From Candidatus Aminicenantota bacterium (lineage in GTDB: Bacteria; Acidobacteriota; Aminicenantia; Aminicenantales; Aminicenantaceae): DNA of 10,484 bases. The stretch covers positions 1-10,484 of the forward strand of contig DAOUYU010000050.1 in assembly GCA_030673995.1 (NCBI GenBank). Reading direction: 5' to 3'. The translations under genes and the position numbers were made by a program. The notes under the pieces are model-generated. The model ran no database searches. It was not told where the DNA came from and saw nothing but the letters and a program-made list of their open reading frames with translations. Below are positions 6,792 through 10,484 of this stretch, piece by piece (position 1 is the stretch's first letter; each line of letters begins with the position of its first letter).

Positions 6792-6869
6792 CTTATCCTT
6801 TAATCCTCTTCCTATGAGCCATGAGCTTCTTCTTTAATCCTTAATCCTTATCCCTTAATCCTCTTCCTA
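6792..6869. repeat. 22/23-bp direct repeat in the mnmG-parA spacer
   Basis: Two copies at 6792-6814 and 6847-6869 differ at a single base and start 55 bases apart. On the minus strand they are purine-rich (TAGGAAGAGGATTAA followed by (A/G)GGATAAG). The copy next to parA supplies its GGATAAG ribosome-binding region. Between the copies lies AAGCTCATGGCTCAT, itself containing a short repeat. The function is unknown. Confidence 0.75.
6834..6861. repeat. Four-unit heptamer array TTAATCC (GGATTAA on the minus strand)
   Basis: Four consecutive 7-base units occur (6834, 6841, 6848, 6855). Three are exactly TTAATCC and the third is TTATCCC. A further exact copy is at 6800-6806. The array overlaps the second copy of the 23-bp repeat and ends 17 bases from parS. 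It resembles iterons in layout, but no known binding protein can be named from sequence. Confidence 0.7.
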
Positions 6870-6878
6870 ATCCTTTAA

Positions 6879-6894
6879 TGTTTCACGTGGAACA
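6879..6894. other. parS: parS, centromere-like ParB binding site
   Basis: TGTTTCACGTGGAACA is, in reverse complement, TGTTCCACGTGAAACA, the canonical 16-base chromosomal parS sequence with no mismatch. It lies 3 bp past the mnmG stop and about 90 bases upstream of parA. This is the only convincing parS in the window. A parS next to parAB is common and gives a ParB loading site near the origin; here it may also affect parA transcription. Confidence 0.95.
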
Positions 6895-6896
6895 CT

Positions 6897-8738
6897 TTAT
6901 TTTTTGTGATTTTTTCCCCTCTGGCACTTTAAGTAAATATGCAGGTTGACAACAGCTGCGGGGGTCATGCCCGGGATTTTTTTTGCTTCTCCTATATTTT
7001 TAGGCCGAGCTTTTGCCAATTTTTCTATCACTTCCCCGGTGAAACCTGGGATTTCTCTGAAATCTGTACTTTCAGGGATTTTTTCTCCATCAATTTTTCT
7101 GATTCTGGCAATTTCTTTCCCCTGTTTTTTTATATAGCCCTCGTATTTCACCTCTGATTCAACATGGCGTATTTCTTCATCTGATAGTCTCTCATTAAAT
7201 TTTTTATATTCTAACACAGTTTTGAATTGCACTTCAGGTTTTTTTAGAAAATCCTTCAGCGATATCTTTTCCCTCTTTTCGTTTATCATTTTTTCTTGTT
7301 GGAGAAAGTGCATAGCTTTTTTAATTTTCTCCTGTTTCTTCTGGTAAGCCTCATAGTCTTTTTCTTTAATGAGTCCGAGCTTGAATCCCTGGGGAGTTAA
7401 CCTTTTGTCTGCATTGTCTATCCGAAGGAGAAGCCTGTATTCTGCCCGGGAGGTGAAAAGGCGATAGGGTTCTTCGACACCTTTAGTTATGAGATCGTCA
7501 ATAAGTACAGCTATGTAGGCTTCGTGCCTGTTGAGGAGAAAAGGTTTCCCCCCTTTTATTTTCAACGCTGCATTTATGCCCGCCATCAATCCCTGGGCAG
7601 CAGCCTCTTCATAGCCAGAAGTCCCGTTTATCTGGCCGGCAAGATACAGATTTTTTATATGTCTTGTTTCCAGAGTGTGATAGAGCTGTGTTGGAAGAAC
7701 AGCGTCATATTCTATGCCGTAGGCAGGCCTGAACATTTTTGCCTGGTCAAGCCCTGGAATACTTCTCAGGATTTCCTTCTGAACTTCAAGAGGAAGGCTG
7801 GACGAGACACCGTTAACATAGATTTCTGCTGTCTCCAGTCCTTCGGGTTCGAGAAAGAATTGATGCCTTTGGTGATGGGGAAATTTTACGACTTTGTCCT
7901 CTATTGAAGGACAGTAACGAATCCCGATCCCTGTTATTTTTCCGCTGTACAGAGGGGATTTATTCAGATTATTCCTGATAACTTCATGTGTTTTTTGATT
8001 TGTATATCCAATATAACAGACAATTTTATTTTCCAGTTTCCTTTGTGTGCGGAAAGAGAATGGAATCGGCTTTTCATCGCCTGGCTGGGGTTTGAATTGG
8101 CGCCAATCGATAGTGTCTTTATGGAGCCTCATGGGCGTTCCCGTTTTCAGGCGGAATGTTTTCAGCCCTATTTTTTTCAGGTTTTCGGCAAGCTCTACTG
8201 AGGCTGGTTCGTTGGCTCTTCCCGCTGAATAACTGTGAAGGCCCATATGGATAACTCCCTTTAAGAACGTTCCTGGGGTGAGAATAACTGTATTGGAAAG
8301 CAAGCGGTTTCCTTCCAGGGTCATGACTCCGAATGTTTTGTTATTCTTTATGAGGATTTCTGTCACGATCCCCTGGAAAAGCGTTAAATTCGGTACTTTT
8401 TCCAGCCAATTTTTCATGGTTAGTCTATAAAGGGCCTTATCAGATTGGGCCCGGGGTGCCTGAACAGCTCCTCCTCGACTTCGGTTCAGCAGTCGAAACT
8501 GTATGCCTGTCTCATCGGCAAGGAGGCCCATGAGCCCTCCTAATGCGTCTATTTCCCGGACCAGATGCCCTTTAGCCAGCCCTCCTATGGCCGGATTGCA
8601 GGACATCTGGGCGACAGTTTCAAGATGAATTGTAACAAGGCAGGTCTTCAATCCCATGGTGCTTGTGGCACAGGCCGCTTCACAGCCGGCATGGCCTGCG
8701 CCAATGACTAAAACATCATATTCCTCCGTAGAGTTCAT
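6897..8738 (-). CDS. mnmG: MnmG (GidA), tRNA uridine-34 5-carboxymethylaminomethyl modification enzyme, FAD subunit
   Basis: FAD protein that with MnmE installs the (carboxymethyl)aminomethyl group on the wobble uridine of certain tRNAs. At 613 residues it is the long MnmG form, not the short TrmFO paralogue. The FAD-binding GAGHAGCEAA is at 13-22. The two cysteines known to matter in E. coli are present: Cys47 in SCNPAIGGLAKGH and Cys276 in RYCPSIEDK. Later family motifs include FLEPEG, GQINGTSGYEEAAAQG, EPYRLFTSRAEYRLLLR and, in the C-terminal MnmE-binding domain, VKYEGYIKKQ and KIPGMTPAAVVNL. The start is 7 bases from the mnmE stop; AGGA, which overlaps that stop codon, lies 5 bases before the ATG. 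The two genes are therefore surely co-transcribed. parS lies directly after the stop. Confidence 0.97.
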   Translation of the reverse strand: MNSTEEYDVLVIGAGHAGCEAACATSTMGLKTCLVTIHLETVAQMSCNPAIGGLAKGHLVREIDALGGLMGLLADETGIQFRLLNRSRGGAVQAPRAQSDKALYRLTMKNWLEKVPNLTLFQGIVTEILIKNNKTFGVMTLEGNRLLSNTVILTPGTFLKGVIHMGLHSYSAGRANEPASVELAENLKKIGLKTFRLKTGTPMRLHKDTIDWRQFKPQPGDEKPIPFSFRTQRKLENKIVCYIGYTNQKTHEVIRNNLNKSPLYSGKITGIGIRYCPSIEDKVVKFPHHQRHQFFLEPEGLETAEIYVNGVSSSLPLEVQKEILRSIPGLDQAKMFRPAYGIEYDAVLPTQLYHTLETRHIKNLYLAGQINGTSGYEEAAAQGLMAGINAALKIKGGKPFLLNRHEAYIAVLIDDLITKGVEEPYRLFTSRAEYRLLLRIDNADKRLTPQGFKLGLIKEKDYEAYQKKQEKIKKAMHFLQQEKMINEKREKISLKDFLKKPEVQFKTVLEYKKFNERLSDEEIRHVESEVKYEGYIKKQGKEIARIRKIDGEKIPESTDFREIPGFTGEVIEKLAKARPKNIGEAKKIPGMTPAAVVNLHIYLKCQRGKNHKK

Positions 8739-8745
8739 TTTTATC

Positions 8746-10113
8746 CTATTTCCCTACACAGAACCGGCTGAAGATATCTTCGATGATATCATCTGTACGA
8801 ATTTCTCCGGTAAGCTGGCCGATTAAAGGGATAGACTTTCTGATCTCTTCGGAATAAACTTCTTCAGGATAGCCTCCTTCAAGGAGTCGCTGTGCTTCTG
8901 TTAAGCAATTCGAGATATCTTCCAGAATGAGTTTTTGCCGTAAATGAAGAACAACCTCTTCCTCTTGTTTCTGGTTTGGAACAAAGAGATCATGGATCAT
9001 CTCTTTAAGATCGTCGATGTTTGTTCCTTTTAGAGCAGATATTTCAAGCGCTGACCATGATTTTTTCTCGTTTTGCACCTTTACTTTCTTCATTTTCTGA
9101 GGAAGGTCAATTTTGTTGAAAAGAAAGATTGTCTTTTTATCTTTGAATTTTTTTATCAGTCTTAAATCTTCTGGAGTCTCCTTTTGGGAAGCATCAAAGA
9201 GAAGAAGTATTCCATCTGCCTGAGAAGCCAGATTTTTCCCTCTTTTTATTCCCTCTTTTTCTACCGGGTGGATAGGTCTGCCCATGCCGGCCGTATCGAT
9301 GAGGGTAAAAAGGGAGTCCCCTATCTTTATGCTTTCTCGCAAATAGTCTCTTGTTGTACCGGGATAAGGGGTGACGATCGCCCTTTCTTTTTCGAGAAGT
9401 GAATTGAATAGTGTCGATTTGCCCACGTTTGTCCTTCCTGCTATGACTAATGTCAGACCTTCGGCAAGCGTTTTCCCCAGATTAAAGCTTTCAATAAGCT
9501 TTTTTACGGAAAGGACTGCGTCTTTTATGGTCTTCGCTATCTGCTTGATTGATATACGCAGTCCTTCATCCGGGAATTCGATGCTGGCTTCGATTTGGGA
9601 AAGAAGGTGAATAATCTGACTCCTGATAGAGCTTATTTTTCTGGAGAGACTGCCTTCGAGCTGATCGAAGGATATTTTTGCTTGCTTATATGATGACGCT
9701 TGAATGATGTCGTTTATGGCTGTTGCCTGGAGCATATCGATTCTTCCCTTTAGATAAGCCCTGAGGGTGAATTCACCAGGATTGGCATGTCTTGCTCCGG
9801 CTTTTATGCCGAGGCGAACAGCTTCCTCGAGAATTACAGGACTTCCATGGCAGCTGATCTCCACCATATCTTCCCGGGTATAGGTGCGGGGCTGGGGAAA
9901 ATATATTAGATAAGCTTCTTCAAAGAATTCTTTTCGTCCGAGATGATACAGGTTTCCCAGTATAGGGCGGAGAGGTCGGATCTTGGCTTTATTTTTCTTT
10001 GGCTTGAATATTTTTTTGGCAATGGAAAGGGATTTTCTTCCACTGAGGCGTACGATGCCCAGGCCCCCAGAGCCAAAAGGGGTGGAAACGGCAATAATCG
10101 TATCTTCAAACAT
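8746..10113 (-). CDS. mnmE: MnmE (TrmE/ThdF), tRNA modification GTPase
   Basis: GTPase partner of MnmG in wobble-uridine modification. Using the start at 10113 the protein has 455 residues, the usual length. The N-terminal tetrahydrofolate-binding domain (about 1-118) contains TPFGSGGLGIVRLSG and SCHGSP. A helical domain is interrupted by the G domain, with P-loop GRTNVGKS (226-233), TTRD (253-256), DTAGM (273-277) and NKID (333-336). The C-terminus is the invariant CxGK (CVGK, 452-455). The frame is open to an ATG at 10122, but that ATG directly follows a -10 hexamer and would probably lie upstream of the transcript start. The later ATG also matches where homologues begin (MFEDTIIAVSTP, compare DTIVAQATP in E. 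coli). GGA abuts this ATG. The 10122 start remains possible. Confidence 0.96.
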   Translation of the reverse strand: MFEDTIIAVSTPFGSGGLGIVRLSGRKSLSIAKKIFKPKKNKAKIRPLRPILGNLYHLGRKEFFEEAYLIYFPQPRTYTREDMVEISCHGSPVILEEAVRLGIKAGARHANPGEFTLRAYLKGRIDMLQATAINDIIQASSYKQAKISFDQLEGSLSRKISSIRSQIIHLLSQIEASIEFPDEGLRISIKQIAKTIKDAVLSVKKLIESFNLGKTLAEGLTLVIAGRTNVGKSTLFNSLLEKERAIVTPYPGTTRDYLRESIKIGDSLFTLIDTAGMGRPIHPVEKEGIKRGKNLASQADGILLLFDASQKETPEDLRLIKKFKDKKTIFLFNKIDLPQKMKKVKVQNEKKSWSALEISALKGTNIDDLKEMIHDLFVPNQKQEEEVVLHLRQKLILEDISNCLTEAQRLLEGGYPEEVYSEEIRKSIPLIGQLTGEIRTDDIIEDIFSRFCVGK

Positions 10114-10122
10114 TCCTTTCAT

Positions 10123-10151
10123 ATGATAAAACGTGAATGAAAGGGGGTCAA
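10123..10151 (-). promoter_or_regulatory. Sigma70-type promoter for mnmE
   Basis: On the minus strand TTGACC (10151-10146), a 17-base spacer, and TATCAT (10128-10123): five of six matches to consensus in each hexamer and ideal spacing. Transcription would start about 7 bases beyond, near 10116, only 1-4 bases before the mnmE ATG at 10113, which predicts a leaderless or near-leaderless mRNA. No other site this good was noticed in the gaps downstream, so it may drive much of the block. Confidence 0.65.
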
Positions 10152-10201
10152 ATCTTTATTATTGGCAGTAAGCATCCTTTTTTCCGTGACAAAAGGTTTT
10201 T

Positions 10202-10242
10202 GGGAATGGTTTTGCTCCCCTCAGATTTTTAACGCCATTCCC
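10202..10242. repeat. Alternative hairpin using the left arm of the inverted repeat
   Basis: GGGAATGG (10202-10209) can pair with CCATTCCC (10235-10242) across a 25-base loop. The same GGGAATGG is part of the long 19-bp arm that pairs with 10426-10433, so the two foldings exclude each other. Confidence 0.5.
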
Positions 10243-10354
10243 TCACCATCCTCTTTGGCGCTCTCAAAACTCCGCATGAAAGCTCCTGGCCTCTCGAGGA
10301 TGTCTGTGTAGATAAGGATTCCCCCTCCCTTGATCCCCTCATGCTCAAACATCT

Positions 10355-10385
10355 TCGAGCGGCCGGCTTCACCGGCTCCCCTCGA
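10355..10385. repeat. GC-rich hairpin at the centre of the element
   Basis: Stem TCGAG/CTCGA (10355-10359 with 10381-10385), a small internal loop (2 and 4 bases), then GCCGG/CCGGC (10362-10366 with 10372-10376) around a 5-base loop. It is not followed by a T-run on either strand, so it does not look like an intrinsic terminator. Confidence 0.55.
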
Positions 10386-10484
10386 GGATGGTGAGGCAAG
10401 GCTAAATCTTCGAAGGTCGCTTCTTCCATTCCCAAAAACCTTTTCCATCTCTTTCGACTCAGATTCAATTGCCGCTGTGGGCCG

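Larger units (their letters stand above)
10191..10444. repeat. 254-bp inverted-repeat element upstream of mnmE
   Basis: The right-edge region (10123-10484) has no convincing gene and is mostly this element. A perfect 19-bp inverted repeat forms its ends: AAAAGGTTTTTGGGAATGG at 10191-10209 and its complement at 10426-10444. Nested inside, after 31 and 29 bases respectively, is a second perfect 13-bp inverted pair, CCTCACCATCCTC at 10241-10253 and its complement at 10384-10396. The near-equal spacing makes a long interrupted stem. No target-site duplication is obvious. It could be a MITE-like or other dispersed intergenic repeat, or the template of a structured RNA. Bases 10445-10484 show nothing recognisable. 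Confidence 0.75.

Noticed and set aside
10307..10315. TTATCTACA on the minus strand as a DnaA box, hinting at oriC in the right-edge region
   Set aside because: A single near match with no cluster of boxes, no dnaA and no AT-rich unwinding region nearby. The TTATCC(C/T) strings in the parA spacer are also too degenerate to count.
10355..10385. GC-rich hairpin as an intrinsic terminator of an upstream gene
   Set aside because: No T-run follows the stem on either strand.
10221..10484. Minus-strand frame open to the right edge (87 codons, possible end of an upstream gene) and an overlapping 79-residue frame
   Set aside because: Both lie within the inverted-repeat element, two frames are open together, and the translations show no recognisable domain and read like translated repeat. 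A truncated real gene cannot be fully excluded without the sequence beyond the edge.

Overview
The window is a single-strand (all minus) chromosomal gene block from a Gram-negative bacterium. It carries the complete set of cytoplasmic genes for the LPS core sugar KDO (kdsD, kdsA, kdsC, kdsB) next to the housekeeping mnmE-mnmG-parA-parB cluster that in many bacteria lies near the replication origin. Base composition is moderately AT-rich. Gene content points to an LPS-bearing lineage but does not fix a phylum. The metal-type KdsA, the absence of rsmG between mnmG and parA, and the bactofilin behind parB argue against a gammaproteobacterium. No phage, transposase, rRNA, tRNA or CRISPR is present.

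Layout in the direction of transcription (right to left): about 360 bp without a convincing gene at the right edge, holding a 254-bp inverted-repeat element (10191-10444) and then a near-consensus sigma70-type promoter (10123-10151) that sits almost on the mnmE start; mnmE and mnmG (tRNA wobble-uridine modification, 7 bp apart); a 107-bp spacer with a perfect 16-bp parS site, a GGATTAA heptamer array and a 22/23-bp direct repeat; parA and parB (4-bp overlap); a bactofilin (4-bp overlap with parB); kdsB; pyrG; kdsA; kdsD; kdsC. From parA to kdsC the genes overlap or are separated by at most 15 bp, so they are probably co-transcribed. Several starts are corrected here (mnmE at 10113, kdsA at 2413) and kdsB uses TTG.

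How they fit together: ParA, ParB and parS segregate the chromosome, and the bactofilin is a plausible scaffold partner. KdsD makes arabinose-5-phosphate, KdsA condenses it with PEP to KDO-8-phosphate, KdsC removes the phosphate, and KdsB activates KDO with CTP. PyrG makes that CTP. ParB-family clamps also bind and hydrolyse CTP, so three proteins of this apparent operon make or consume CTP. Most notable for follow-up are the inverted-repeat element with mutually exclusive pairings upstream of mnmE, the likely leaderless mnmE transcript, the iteron-like spacer around parS, and the ParABS-bactofilin-CTP-KDO linkage.
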